From Oscillospiraceae bacterium (GTDB taxonomy: Bacteria; Bacillota; Clostridia; Oscillospirales; Acutalibacteraceae): a stretch of DNA of 33,848 nucleotides. The notes under the pieces are model-generated. The model worked only from the letters and a program-made list of their open reading frames with translations. It searched no databases and was not told the DNA's origin. A program made the translations under genes and the position numbers. Below, in pieces: positions 1-8,094 of the stretch. The stretch is from NCBI GenBank assembly GCA_015065785.1, contig SVPR01000023.1, positions 1 through 33,848 of the forward strand, read 5' to 3'. Position 1 is the stretch's first letter, and each line of letters opens with the position of its first letter.

Positions 1-746
1 TGAATTCTCCTGTTATTCTCGGTGTTTCTGAGGGTGCAGGTAAATATATGTGCGGTTACAAAACAGTTGTTGGTATGGTTAACGGTATGATTGATGAATT
101 AGGAATTACTGTTCCTGTTGCTCTTCACCTTGACCACGGTTCTTATGAAGGTGCAAAGGCTTGCATCGAAGCAGGCTTCTCATCAATTATGTTTGACGGT
201 TCTCACTACCCGATTGATGAAAACATTGCAAAAACTAAAGAATTAGTTGCTATCTGCGAAGAAAAAGGTCTTTCAATTGAAGCTGAAGTTGGTTCAATCG
301 GTGGCGAAGAAGACGGCGTTGTTGGTGCCGGTGAATGTGCTGACCCTAATGAATGCAAAATGATTGCTGATTTAGGTGTTACAATGCTCGCAGCCGGTAT
401 CGGTAATATCCACGGTAAATACCCTGAAAACTGGGCAGGTCTTTCATTTGAAACTCTTGCAGCAGTTCAGGAAAAAACAGGCACAATGCCACTCGTTCTT
501 CATGGCGGTACAGGTATTCCTGCTGAAATGATTCAGAAAGCAATCTCTCTCGGTGTTTCAAAAATCAATGTTAACACAGAATGCCAGCTTGCTTTCCAGG
601 AAGCTACAAGAAAATACATTGAAGAAGGTAAAGACCTTCAGGGTAAAGGCTTCGACCCAAGAAAGCTCCTTGCTCCTGGTTCAGAAGCAATCAAAGCAAC
701 AGTTCGCGAAAAGATTGAACTCTTTGGTTCAAAAGACAAGGCGTAA
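1..746 (+). CDS. fba: Class II fructose-bisphosphate aldolase, 5'-truncated by the window edge
   Basis: This is a metal-dependent cytosolic aldolase that reversibly splits fructose 1,6-bisphosphate into dihydroxyacetone phosphate and glyceraldehyde 3-phosphate in glycolysis and gluconeogenesis. The frame is open from base 3 and aldolase-like residues precede the ATG at 48, so that ATG is internal and the true start lies outside the window. Visible class II motifs are LHLDHGS (catalytic Asp with a metal His), NIHGKY and LVLHGGTG (further metal and phosphate-binding positions), then INVNTE near the C terminus. Only about 247 residues of a family usually near 280-310 are present. The stop at 744-746 is followed at once by a heptamer repeat array and a strong terminator, so this is the last gene of its transcript. 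Identification is by family motifs and is secure; the promoter is not visible. Confidence 0.95.
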   Translation, partial: NSPVILGVSEGAGKYMCGYKTVVGMVNGMIDELGITVPVALHLDHGSYEGAKACIEAGFSSIMFDGSHYPIDENIAKTKELVAICEEKGLSIEAEVGSIGGEEDGVVGAGECADPNECKMIADLGVTMLAAGIGNIHGKYPENWAGLSFETLAAVQEKTGTMPLVLHGGTGIPAEMIQKAISLGVSKINVNTECQLAFQEATRKYIEEGKDLQGKGFDPRKLLAPGSEAIKATVREKIELFGSKDKA

Positions 747-749
747 GCA

Positions 750-784
750 AATTCGGAATGCGTAATTCGTAATTCGGAATTATT
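750..784 (+). repeat. Heptamer direct-repeat array, five units (AATTCGK type)
   Basis: Five consecutive 7-bp units follow the fba stop codon: AATTCGG, AATGCGT, AATTCGT, AATTCGG and a decayed AATTATT. The array lies between the stop codon and the terminator at 796. The same unit, in reverse complement, recurs at 18276-18310. Confidence 0.85.
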
Positions 785-795
785 GTAAAAAACAA

Positions 796-829
796 CCCGA
801 TAGTAGTTTTAAACTGCTATCGGGTTTTT
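796..829 (+). terminator. Intrinsic terminator, probably bidirectional
   Basis: An 11-bp stem, CCCGATAGTAG pairing with CTGCTATCGGG (one G-U pair), is followed by a T-run on the plus strand and by TTGTTTTTT on the minus strand. It ends the fba transcript and can also end the convergent small gene that stops at 851. Its arms resemble the hairpin at 1362-1391. Confidence 0.85.
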
Positions 830-850
830 AGTTTCAAACAACAAAAGCTA

Positions 851-1069
851 TTATACTTCTGAAATTACATTCTTTCGGTGTCTTTTTATTTCTTCTCTCG
901 CAAGATATTGCAAATCATCAACACTATCTATTTTTCGTTGTTTCAGTTCTTCATCGCTTATTTTGATATATATATATCTAGTACAGTTACCATTTTCATC
1001 GTGTGGCACTTCTTTATGAAAACATTCGCCGTTATCCTGATATATGCAAAACTTATTCTGACACCTCAT
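851..1069 (-). CDS. Small cysteine-rich protein of unknown function (72 aa)
   Basis: I do not recognise a named family. The N-terminal half has four cysteines (Cys3, Cys8, Cys16, Cys29) plus nearby histidines in a short, polar, aromatic-containing stretch, which resembles a small zinc- or metal-binding knuckle. The C-terminal half is highly charged and probably helical. There is no signal peptide or membrane segment, so it is probably cytosolic. The ATG at 1069 has a good upstream GAGGGTG ribosome binding site, which supports expression. It is transcribed away from the XRE-type regulator at 1164, with a palindrome-rich intergenic region between them, suggesting the pair is co-regulated. Metal binding is inference from cysteine spacing only. 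Confidence 0.7.
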   Translation of the reverse strand: MRCQNKFCIYQDNGECFHKEVPHDENGNCTRYIYIKISDEELKQRKIDSVDDLQYLAREEIKRHRKNVISEV

Positions 1070-1091
1070 ATTATCACCCTCAATTATTTTG

Positions 1092-1156
1092 TTATGGGGA
1101 TTATATCCCCTTAATAAATAAGATTATAACCCCCATAATAGAAAGTGTCAAGGGGG
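1092..1156. promoter_or_regulatory. Divergent control region with G/C-run dyads (candidate operators)
   Basis: Between two divergent small genes lie a near-palindrome GGGGATTATATCCCC (1096-1110), a second related half GATTATAACCCC (1122-1133) 23 bp from GATTATATCCCC at 1099, and an outer TTATGGGG/CCCCATAA pair (1092-1099 and 1131-1138). The third G-run at 1152-1156 is the ribosome binding site of the regulator. Spacing and symmetry fit autoregulation by the XRE protein; this is inference. Confidence 0.5.
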
Positions 1157-1163
1157 TATTAAA

Positions 1164-1361
1164 ATGATAGTATTTGATAAATTGTGGGTGACAATGAAAG
1201 AAAAAGGCATTTCAACCTATGTTCTCCGCGAAAGATGTGGAATAGACAGTAAAACCATACGAAGACTTAAAGCAAACGAAAATATAGAAACAAAAACACT
1301 TAATAAAATTTGTGAAGCACTTGACTGTAGCTTACAAGATATTGCTGAATACAAAAAATAA
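1164..1361 (+). CDS. XRE/Cro-C1 family helix-turn-helix transcriptional regulator (65 aa)
   Basis: This is a single-domain DNA-binding regulator. The whole 65-residue product is a Cro/C1-type helix-turn-helix: the segment around residues 14-36 (a short helix, RCGIDSKTIRRLK as turn and recognition helix) is followed by NKICEALDCSLQDI, the characteristic helices 4-5 of the family. There is no effector domain. The ATG at 1164 is preceded by AAGGGGG at suitable distance. It is divergent from the Cys-rich gene and the shared upstream region holds symmetric G/C-run sites, so it probably represses itself and its neighbour. The gene ends directly at a perfect 11-bp hairpin. Similar proteins occur on mobile elements and in housekeeping loci; nothing here decides between them. 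Confidence 0.85.
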   Translation: MIVFDKLWVTMKEKGISTYVLRERCGIDSKTIRRLKANENIETKTLNKICEALDCSLQDIAEYKK

Positions 1362-1394
1362 CCCGATAACAGTTTCTTTACTGTTATCGGGTAT
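1362..1394 (+). terminator. Hairpin terminator after the XRE regulator
   Basis: A perfect 11-bp stem, CCCGATAACAG and CTGTTATCGGG around an 8-nt loop, starts immediately after the stop codon and is followed by a TATTATTATT tail rather than a pure T-run. The arms are a variant of the terminator at 796 with compensating changes. Confidence 0.7.
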
Positions 1395-1410
1395 TATTAT
1401 TCAATTACAA

Positions 1411-1461
1411 TGCCAACGCAGTTCCGAAATTCTGCATTCTGCATTCTGAACTCTGCATTTG
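1411..1461 (+). repeat. Mini-hairpin plus heptamer array (ATTCTGC type)
   Basis: A tiny hairpin AAC-GCA-GTT (1415-1423) is followed by four 7-bp units (ATTCTGC twice, ATTCTGA, ACTCTGC; 1429-1456) and a terminal CATTTG (1456-1461). The 26 bp at 1411-1436 is identical to 18313-18338, so this is a dispersed element. It lies between the XRE terminator and the end of the rhamnosidase gene. Confidence 0.85.
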
Positions 1462-1496
1462 TATAATTCATAATGTCTATTACATTATGAATTATA
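1462..1496 (-). terminator. Inverted repeat spanning the rhamnosidase stop codon
   Basis: A perfect 14-bp inverted repeat with a 7-nt loop, arms 1462-1475 and 1483-1496, covers the last codons and stop codon of the GH78 gene. On the minus strand no T-run follows; the CATTTG end of the heptamer element follows instead. It may act as a weak terminator or RNA 3'-end stabiliser. Confidence 0.5.
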
Positions 1497-3671
1497 CTCA
1501 AACTCCGTAGTATAAGTACCGCTCACGAACTCATACTCTTCATCATCAAGGTAGAGTGTAGCGTGAGAGCCATCCGGGATTGTGAAAGAAAATTCGCAGA
1601 GATTACCTTCGCCTTTATATTCCCAAGAAGAAATAATTTCGCCGTTAGCAGTTAAAATTCTCGCTTTTGCGTAGCCTAATTCTTTATTTGGCTTTGGCTC
1701 GAAAATAATATGCTTATAGCCCGGCTCATTTTCATCAGGTCGGATACCTGCAACCGTGCTGAACATCCAGTCACCAACTGCACCATAAGCGTAATGGTTA
1801 AATGAGTTCATTTCAGGTGTTGCAAAGCTTCTGTCAGGCTTCATACCGTCCCAACGCTCCCACATTGTAGTAGCGCCCATTTTTACTGAGTAGAGCCATG
1901 ATGGGAATGTATCTTTAAGTAAGAGCTTGTAAGCTAAATCTGTTCTGCCGATGTCAGTTAAAACATGAAGAAGATAAGGTGTGCCGACAAAGCCAGTTTT
2001 TAAGTGACCACATTCTTCAATATCCTTAACTAATTTTTTTGCTTCTCTTTCTCTGTCATCTGTAAGGTTAAAGTAAAGAGCCAAAACATTTGCAGTTTGT
2101 GTTTCGTGTTCAACTTTACCTGTATTAAGGTAATTCTTTTTATATTGCTCTACAATTACAGGGTACATTTCTTCATAATAAGAAACATCCTTGCCTATTG
2201 CTTTACCCATTTTTATGAGTAAACTTGTTGAGTAAGCGTACATTGCAGTTGCAATTAAGTTTTTATCAGTAAATCCGCCTGTCGCTTCGTTACCTGCATC
2301 GAGTGAAAGCCAGTCACCAAAGTGATCACCCTTATCCCAACGGCCTTTTTCTGAACATTCTGTTTCAATGAATTTAAGCCAATTAGTCATTGAGTCCCAT
2401 TGTTCTTCAATAATTCTTGTATCGTTATAAGCTAAATACATCTGGTAAGGAACAATAATTGCGGCATCGCCCCAAGCGGCAGAACCGCCACCGTCCCAGC
2501 CTGCAGGAACAACATTACCAACTGCACCGTTTTCTTCCTGGTCAGCAGCGAGGTCATGAAGCCATTTTCTGAAGAATTTTTGTGTATTGTAGTTAATTGA
2601 AGCAGTCCTTGCGAAAACCTGTGCGTCACCCGTCCAGCCCATTCTTTCATCTCGTTGTGGACAGTCTGTCGGAATATCAAGGAAATTACCTCTTTGTCCC
2701 CAGACGATGTTTTCATAAAGCTGTTGCACATCCTCGTGACCGCAAGCAAAGAAGCCTGTTCGCTTCATATCTGAAAATACTACAACTGCAGTAAAGTTTT
2801 CTAATTTGATTTCATCATCGTTAAAGCCTATGAGCTTAATGTATCTGAAGCCCTGGAATGAGAAATGTGGTTTATAAACCTGCTCCACTCCATTTGATGT
2901 TACTTCAATTTCGCACTTTGCACTTCTTAAATTTTCGGTGTAGAAGTTGCCGTCCTTGTCTAAAAATTCAGCGTGCTGTAGCATAAAGGTGTTGCCTTTT
3001 CTTGCAGGAACTTTCCATTCTACATAGCCTGTAATTTCTTGCTTAAAGTCAATTACTTTTTCACCTTTTGGTGTAGTGATGAGCTCTACTGCATCGAGCC
3101 TTGCCATTTCGCGAGTTTCCTCGCCCTCGGTTTCAATGAGAATTTTCTTATCTAACGGCACTTCTTTTACAGTGAATTTTTCTTCACATTCTACTGTGAA
3201 ATCAACCTTTTCACCGTTATAAATATCTGAATAGAGAATGTTACTCTTCATACATTCCCATGTTTTATCTGTTGTAATCACTTCAACTGTATCGTCCTCA
3301 TATTCAACAGTTAAAGCCGCAATAACAGCAATTTCATCTGCCTTTAAGAATGGTAATTCTTCATCTTTTCTGTTGTGACGGCGTCTGCCCGTACCAACTG
3401 CAATATCAATAGTGTTACATTCTTCAAGATATTTTGTAACATTGTAATTCTGATATTGCAAACGGGTTCTGTAGCTGGTCCAGCCTGGCGCAAAAATAAA
3501 TTTGCCGACCCTGTTATTATTGATATGTACCTCATAAAAGCCTAAAGCACTGACTGAAAGTGTAGCTTTTCTTACTTTTTTATCTGCCCAGAAAATCTTT
3601 CTGAACACAGGGCAGACTGTGCCTAAATCTTCGTTTTGCCTTATGAATTGAGCGTTAAAAATATTATCCAT
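1485..3671 (-). CDS. Alpha-L-rhamnosidase, glycoside hydrolase family 78 (728 aa)
   Basis: This enzyme removes terminal alpha-L-rhamnose from plant glycosides or polysaccharides by inversion. The order of parts fits GH78: N-terminal beta-sandwich domains (about residues 1-290, with the FSFQGFRYIKL strand typical of the region before the barrel), a catalytic (alpha/alpha)6 barrel carrying the family signature CPQRDERMGWTGD at residues 337-349, later MWERWDG and NSFNHYAYGAVGDW, and a C-terminal beta domain. No signal peptide is present, so it probably acts on imported oligosaccharides or glycosides. The start chosen is the ATG at 3671, which has AAGGAG seven bases upstream; an in-frame ATG 33 bases earlier lacks a ribosome binding site. 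No rhamnose catabolic gene is adjacent. Confidence 0.93.
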   Translation of the reverse strand: MDNIFNAQFIRQNEDLGTVCPVFRKIFWADKKVRKATLSVSALGFYEVHINNNRVGKFIFAPGWTSYRTRLQYQNYNVTKYLEECNTIDIAVGTGRRRHNRKDEELPFLKADEIAVIAALTVEYEDDTVEVITTDKTWECMKSNILYSDIYNGEKVDFTVECEEKFTVKEVPLDKKILIETEGEETREMARLDAVELITTPKGEKVIDFKQEITGYVEWKVPARKGNTFMLQHAEFLDKDGNFYTENLRSAKCEIEVTSNGVEQVYKPHFSFQGFRYIKLIGFNDDEIKLENFTAVVVFSDMKRTGFFACGHEDVQQLYENIVWGQRGNFLDIPTDCPQRDERMGWTGDAQVFARTASINYNTQKFFRKWLHDLAADQEENGAVGNVVPAGWDGGGSAAWGDAAIIVPYQMYLAYNDTRIIEEQWDSMTNWLKFIETECSEKGRWDKGDHFGDWLSLDAGNEATGGFTDKNLIATAMYAYSTSLLIKMGKAIGKDVSYYEEMYPVIVEQYKKNYLNTGKVEHETQTANVLALYFNLTDDREREAKKLVKDIEECGHLKTGFVGTPYLLHVLTDIGRTDLAYKLLLKDTFPSWLYSVKMGATTMWERWDGMKPDRSFATPEMNSFNHYAYGAVGDWMFSTVAGIRPDENEPGYKHIIFEPKPNKELGYAKARILTANGEIISSWEYKGEGNLCEFSFTIPDGSHATLYLDDEEYEFVSGTYTTEFEYNS

Positions 3672-3697
3672 AATACGGCTCCTTAAAAGTGAATGTA

Positions 3698-3740
3698 TTG
3701 ACATTATATTATTGACATTATATATTTAAAAATATATACT
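3698..3740 (+). promoter_or_regulatory. Two overlapping sigma-A promoters for rsmA operon
   Basis: A 14-bp direct repeat (3696-3709 and 3710-3723) gives two TTGACA boxes. TTGACA 3698-3703 has TATATT at 3721-3726 after 17 bp, and TTGACA 3712-3717 has TATACT at 3735-3740 after 17 bp. Either places transcription start about 35-55 bp before the rsmA ATG. Confidence 0.75.
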
Positions 3741-3788
3741 TATCTTATTATATTTTAAGAAAAAAGACAATAGTTATTGAGGTAATTT

Positions 3789-4643
3789 ATGAAAAATCTT
3801 TCAGATATAAATGTTATTCGTTCTGTAATGGCAAAGCACGGCGTAACATTCAACAAAGGCTTGGGGCAAAATTTTCTTGTTGACCCCCAGGTCTGTCCTT
3901 CTATGGCAGAATACGCGGGACTTGACGAGAACACCTGTGTTATTGAAGTAGGCCCTGGCGTTGGCGTTCTCACTGCAGAGCTTGCTAAAAATGCGGGTAA
4001 GGTTTTAAGCTTTGAACTTGATGAAAGACTTTTGCCTGTTTTAGACGAAACATTAGCTGAATTTAATAATGTTGAAATTATAAATCAGGATATTATGAAA
4101 GCGAATCTGGCAGAAATAATTGAAGAAAAATGCAAAGGTATGAAAATTGCAGTTTGTGCTAACTTGCCTTATTATATAACCTCGCCAATTATAATGATGT
4201 TTTTAGAAAGCAAGTTGCCGATTGACTCAATAACAGTTATGGTGCAAAAGGAAGCCGCCGACAGACTTTGCGCAGAGGTCGGCTCCCGTGACGGTGGTGC
4301 GGTTACTGTTGCAGTGAATTATTATGCAGAGAGTGAAATTCTCTTTTTTGTTCCGAAAGATTCATTTTTGCCACCACCAAAGGTTGACAGTAGCGTAATT
4401 AAATTAACCTTAAGAGATAAGCCACCTGTTGAAGTGAAAAACGAAGAATTTTTCTTCAAGATAGTAAAAGCGTCATTTTCACAAAGAAGAAAAACTGCTG
4501 AAAATTCTATAAGTGCAGGGCTTTCTATTCCTAAAGCAGAAGTAAAAGATGCATTAGAAAAAGCAGGTCTTCCACCGACAGTAAGAGCAGAAAAAATGAC
4601 AATGGAGGATTTTGCTACACTTTCTGAAATACTCGAAAAGTAG
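3789..4643 (+). CDS. rsmA: 16S rRNA (A1518/A1519-N6,N6)-dimethyltransferase
   Basis: RsmA (KsgA) uses S-adenosylmethionine to dimethylate two adjacent adenosines in the 3'-terminal loop of 16S rRNA late in 30S subunit assembly; its loss classically gives kasugamycin resistance. The product has 284 residues, normal for the family. Motifs are GQNFL (26-30), the SAM-binding GPGVG (55-59), the acidic residue in FELDE (76-80), QDIMK (100-104), the catalytic NLPYY (125-129) and FLPPPKVDSSV, which separates it from Erm resistance methylases. The ATG has GAGGT upstream and follows the tandem promoters. It begins a three-gene operon with two carbohydrate enzymes, an unusual partnership for this housekeeping gene. 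Confidence 0.96.
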   Translation: MKNLSDINVIRSVMAKHGVTFNKGLGQNFLVDPQVCPSMAEYAGLDENTCVIEVGPGVGVLTAELAKNAGKVLSFELDERLLPVLDETLAEFNNVEIINQDIMKANLAEIIEEKCKGMKIAVCANLPYYITSPIIMMFLESKLPIDSITVMVQKEAADRLCAEVGSRDGGAVTVAVNYYAESEILFFVPKDSFLPPPKVDSSVIKLTLRDKPPVEVKNEEFFFKIVKASFSQRRKTAENSISAGLSIPKAEVKDALEKAGLPPTVRAEKMTMEDFATLSEILEK

Positions 4644-4651
4644 GTCTTTTT

Positions 4652-5488
4652 ATGAAAATACTCTCATTCGGTGAAATTATCTGGGATATATACGAAACAG
4701 AAAAATTCATAGGCGGTGCACCACTTAACCTTGCGGCACATTGCAGCAAACAAGGTGCAGAAGCCTTTATGCTTTCTTCTGTTGGTAACGACGATTTAGG
4801 CAAAGACGCCCTAAATGAAGTTAAAGGCTTTAAAGTAAAAACAGATTTCGTTTCTGTAAACGAAGAAAAAGAAACAGGCAAGTGCATTGTTTCGCTTAAC
4901 GAAAACGGTGTTCCGTCTTATAATGTTTTAACCGATGTTGCCTATGACTACATAAAAGCACCCGACAATATAAATGATTTTCAGTTCGATGTTTTTTGTT
5001 TTGGCACACTGGCATTAAGAAGTAAAGAAAACCTTGAAACTGTTAAATCAATTCTTAAAAAATCCAATATAAAAAAAGTTTATTGTGATATAAATATAAG
5101 ACCGCCATTCTTCTCCGAGCAAGTTATCATTTTCGCCTTGGAGAATTCCAATATTTTAAAAGTAAGTGACGAAGAATTGCACTATATTTATGACGCAGGT
5201 AATTTCAAAGAATTATCAGATATATCACAAAAGTATGATAACATAGAATTTATTCTCCTGACGCAAGGCGAAAATGGAGCAACAGTATTTGACTGCAAAA
5301 ATAAAAAGGAATATTCACAAAAAGCACCGAAAGTAGCAGTAGCATCTACAGTCGGAGCAGGTGACAGCTTTGGTGCAACATTCATCTGTGAGTATTTTAA
5401 AACAAACGATACCCTGAAAAGTCTTAAAAAAGCAATAGAAATAAGTGCTTTTGTTGTTTCTAAAAAAGAAGCAATACCTGAATATTAA
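4652..5488 (+). CDS. PfkB-family carbohydrate kinase, probable fructokinase (278 aa)
   Basis: This is a ribokinase/PfkB-fold cytosolic kinase that phosphorylates a sugar hydroxyl with ATP. The sugar-binding GGAPLNLA is at residues 21-28, DINIRPPF at 146-153, and the second PfkB signature STVGAGDSFGATF at 232-244 contains the catalytic base Asp238 and the anion hole. GGAP rather than GGKG, with DxNxRPP, is the pattern seen in bacterial fructokinases. The length is slightly short because the C-terminal helix is trimmed. The gene starts 8 bp after rsmA and 24 bp before an allulose/tagatose 3-epimerase family gene; ketose epimerisation to fructose followed by fructose phosphorylation would be coherent. 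Substrate is inference. Confidence 0.85.
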   Translation: MKILSFGEIIWDIYETEKFIGGAPLNLAAHCSKQGAEAFMLSSVGNDDLGKDALNEVKGFKVKTDFVSVNEEKETGKCIVSLNENGVPSYNVLTDVAYDYIKAPDNINDFQFDVFCFGTLALRSKENLETVKSILKKSNIKKVYCDINIRPPFFSEQVIIFALENSNILKVSDEELHYIYDAGNFKELSDISQKYDNIEFILLTQGENGATVFDCKNKKEYSQKAPKVAVASTVGAGDSFGATFICEYFKTNDTLKSLKKAIEISAFVVSKKEAIPEY

Positions 5489-5512
5489 AATAAATTTCAC
5501 GAGGTGTAAATT

Positions 5513-6382
5513 ATGAAATTTGGTATTTATTATGCATATTGGGAAAAGGAATGGGGCGGAAACTTCGTTCCATACATTGAAAAAACCAAAAAATTGGGCT
5601 TTGATGTTCTTGAAGTTGCCTGTGGTGCATTTCATTTAGAAAACGACGATTATTTTAAAGAGCTTAAAAATGTTGCAGATGCTAACGGAATGTTACTTTC
5701 AGGTGGTTACGGCCCAAGACCTGAGCACAATTTAGCCTCAACTGACACCGCCTTAGTAGAAAATGCTTTGAAATTTTATGATGATATTTTCAGAAAAATG
5801 GAAATTGCAGGTATTGACCGCATTGGCGGTGCTCTTTATTCTTATTGGCCTGTAAATTTCGCAGGTGGATTTGACAAAAAAGCAGACACCGAAAGAAGCA
5901 TTAAAAATATGAGAAGACTTGCTGATATTGCGGCTAACTATGGCATTACACTCTGTATGGAATCGCTCAACAGATTTGAGGGCTATATGATTAATGAAGC
6001 GTATGAGGATGTTGACTATGTTAAAGCAGTTGATAAGCCTAATGTTAAATCAATGCTCGACACATTCCATATGAACATTGAAGAAGATTCTTTAATAGAT
6101 GCCATCCGCCTTACGAAAGGTACTCTTGGTGCATTCCATGTAGGTGAGCCTAACAGAAGATGCCCACACAAAAACAGCCGTATTGACTGGTACGAAATAG
6201 GCAAGGCATTAAAAGAAATTGAATACGATGAATATGTTGTTATGGAGCCGTTTGTACTTATGGGCGGTCAGGTTGGAAAAGATATTTCAATCTGGCGTGA
6301 TATGTCAAAGGGCAAAACAATGGAGCAAATTGACCTTGATGCAAAAAATTCAGTTGAATTTTTAAGAGAAGCGTTTAAATAA
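5513..6382 (+). CDS. D-allulose (psicose)/D-tagatose 3-epimerase family enzyme (289 aa)
   Basis: This is a TIM-barrel sugar epimerase of the xylose-isomerase-like fold that interconverts ketoses at C3, for example D-allulose and D-fructose, using Mn2+ or Co2+. The four metal ligands expected for the family are present at Glu150 (CMESLNRFE), Asp183 (MLDTFHMN), His209 (AFHVGEPNRR) and Glu245 (VVMEPFV); the flanking words closely match those I recall for clostridial D-psicose 3-epimerases. The start has GAGGTG upstream. It is the last gene of the rsmA operon and is followed by a strong terminator. Being co-transcribed with a probable fructokinase suggests rare ketose salvage into fructose 6-phosphate. 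Activity on tagatose, sorbose or ribulose cannot be excluded. Confidence 0.88.
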   Translation: MKFGIYYAYWEKEWGGNFVPYIEKTKKLGFDVLEVACGAFHLENDDYFKELKNVADANGMLLSGGYGPRPEHNLASTDTALVENALKFYDDIFRKMEIAGIDRIGGALYSYWPVNFAGGFDKKADTERSIKNMRRLADIAANYGITLCMESLNRFEGYMINEAYEDVDYVKAVDKPNVKSMLDTFHMNIEEDSLIDAIRLTKGTLGAFHVGEPNRRCPHKNSRIDWYEIGKALKEIEYDEYVVMEPFVLMGGQVGKDISIWRDMSKGKTMEQIDLDAKNSVEFLREAFK

Positions 6383-6386
6383 GTAA

Positions 6387-6431
6387 TAAAACCTATGAAG
6401 CCAAAAACTGACTTCATAGGTTTTATTTTTA
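6387..6431. terminator. Bidirectional terminator between convergent genes
   Basis: A perfect 13-bp stem, AAAACCTATGAAG with CTTCATAGGTTTT, is followed by ATTTTTATA on the plus strand and has an A-rich left flank giving a T-rich tail on the minus strand. It separates the epimerase from the convergent FGGY kinase. Confidence 0.88.
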
Positions 6432-6453
6432 TAATGATTTCAACCTTTTGTTA

Positions 6454-8034
6454 TCACATTTCAACTGCTGCTCTTTCAACCTTAAGCCCCTTTGTGTAAC
6501 GAACCATAAAGTTATTAAAGCTGTCTTTGAGCTTATCGTCTGCAGTAGAAGTAATCATTTTCTGAGTTGCAAAAACATCATCCTCTAAAAATTCTGCAAG
6601 TGATTTTTCGCCCTTGTTCATCATATATGAAGCGAGCACTGCAATACCCCAGGCACCGCCCTCGCCTGCAGTTTCCATAACAGAAACCGGTGTATCCATA
6701 ACTGCAGAAAGAACATTCTGACCTACTAATTCTGTTTTAAAGAATCCGCCGTGACCTAAAATTTTATCTATTGCAACATTTTCTTTCTTTAAAATATCAA
6801 GTCCTGTTCTTAATGCACCAAAGCAAGTAAAGAGCTGAACTCTCATAAAGTTTGCTAAATTAAAGTTACTGTCAGGCTCTCTAAAGAGAAGCGGTCTGCC
6901 ACTCTCAAAGCCTGTAATATGTTCACCTGAGAAGTAGTTGTAAGAAAGAATGTTGCCTAAATCGTCATCTGCTTCAAGGCTCTTTTTAAAGAGTGCAGTA
7001 AAAATATCACCCATATTAAGTGAAACGCCCATTGTATCGGCAAAATCTTTAAAGAGATTTGCCCAGGCGTTAATATCAGAAGTACAGTTGTTACAATGCA
7101 CCATTGCAACTGCATCACCAGCAGGAGTTGTTACAAGGTCAATTTCTTCATATCTTTTTGAAAGCATTTTTTCTAAAACAATCATAGCAAAAACAGATGT
7201 ACCTGCAGAAACATTACCTGTTCTGACACCTACTGAATTTGTTGCTACCATACCTGTACCTGCATCACCCTCAGGTGGACACATAGGAATTCCTGCTTCT
7301 AAATCGCCCTCTTCGTCAAGTAAAAGTGCACCCTCTTTAGTTAATGCACCTGCACTCTCACCTGCAGAAAGAACTGTTGGAAGAATATCTTGTAATTTCC
7401 AAGGAAATTTTTTAACTTCATCTAATGAATTAAATTTATCAATCATTCCCGCATTGAATTTTCTTGTGTCATCGTCAATAGGGAACATACCTGAAGCTTC
7501 ACCAACACCTAACACCTTTTCGCCAGTCAATTTCCAATGAATGAAGCCTGCAAGTGTTGTAAAGTATGTAATATCCTTAACATGAGGCTCGTCAATTAAA
7601 ATTGCTCTGTAAAGGTGAGCAATGCTCCAGCGTTGCGGAACATTGAAATCGAATAAATCTGAAAGCTTTGCTGCCGCTTCGCCTGTAATAGTATTTCTCC
7701 ATGTTCTGAAAGGAACAAGTAAATCACCATTTTGGTTAAAAGGCATATAGCCGTGCATCATACCACTGATGCCAATAGCCTTAAAGCTCTTGATTGTTAC
7801 GCCATATTGTTCTTTTACATTCGCTTTAAGTGAAGCGTAAGAGCCCTTTAAGCCTGCATAAACTTCTTCGAGTGAGTAAGTCCAGATGTTATCTGAAAAG
7901 CTGTTTTCCCAATCGTAAGCCCCTGATGCTATTGGGGCATTATTTTCATCGATAAGCACCGCTTTAATTCTTGTTGAGCCGAATTCAATACCTAAAACGG
8001 CTTGACCGTTTAAAATAAGTTCTTTTGCTGACAT
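6454..8034 (-). CDS. FGGY-family carbohydrate kinase, ribulokinase/xylulokinase-like (526 aa)
   Basis: This is a hexokinase/actin-fold sugar kinase that transfers the ATP gamma-phosphate to a sugar. The N-terminal phosphate-binding loop is [10 protein letters not shown] (residues 15-24); [10 protein letters not shown] (253-262) carries the probable catalytic Asp257 and is followed by the second phosphate motif NVSAGTSVF; a C-terminal adenosine-site glycine motif, [11 protein letters not shown], is also clear. FGGY substrates include ribulose, xylulose, rhamnulose, fuculose, glycerol and gluconate; this subgroup is, in my recollection, often placed beside arabinose or ribulose-phosphate genes, but none is here. 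AAAGGAG precedes the ATG at 8034. It may have its own promoter at 8067-8094, although it follows the udg gene on the same strand. Exact substrate is unknown. Confidence 0.85.
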   Translation of the reverse strand: MSAKELILNGQAVLGIEFGSTRIKAVLIDENNAPIASGAYDWENSFSDNIWTYSLEEVYAGLKGSYASLKANVKEQYGVTIKSFKAIGISGMMHGYMPFNQNGDLLVPFRTWRNTITGEAAAKLSDLFDFNVPQRWSIAHLYRAILIDEPHVKDITYFTTLAGFIHWKLTGEKVLGVGEASGMFPIDDDTRKFNAGMIDKFNSLDEVKKFPWKLQDILPTVLSAGESAGALTKEGALLLDEEGDLEAGIPMCPPEGDAGTGMVATNSVGVRTGNVSAGTSVFAMIVLEKMLSKRYEEIDLVTTPAGDAVAMVHCNNCTSDINAWANLFKDFADTMGVSLNMGDIFTALFKKSLEADDDLGNILSYNYFSGEHITGFESGRPLLFREPDSNFNLANFMRVQLFTCFGALRTGLDILKKENVAIDKILGHGGFFKTELVGQNVLSAVMDTPVSVMETAGEGGAWGIAVLASYMMNKGEKSLAEFLEDDVFATQKMITSTADDKLKDSFNNFMVRYTKGLKVERAAVEM

Positions 8035-8066
8035 AGTAACTCTCCTTTTGAAGATTTATTATATTG

Positions 8067-8094
8067 ATTTTACCATATAACTACAGAAAATCAA
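8067..8094 (-). promoter_or_regulatory. Candidate sigma-A promoter of the FGGY kinase
   Basis: On the minus strand TTGATT (8089-8094) and TAAAAT (8067-8072) are separated by 16 bp. The -35 box overlaps the end of the upstream udg gene, so the kinase could be expressed separately from the rpsU-pepP-udg transcript. Confidence 0.5.

Noticed and set aside
6950..7540. 196-aa plus-strand ORF
   Set aside because: It lies wholly antisense to the FGGY kinase, is Ser/Pro-rich as expected of an antisense reading, and has no ribosome binding site or recognisable domain.
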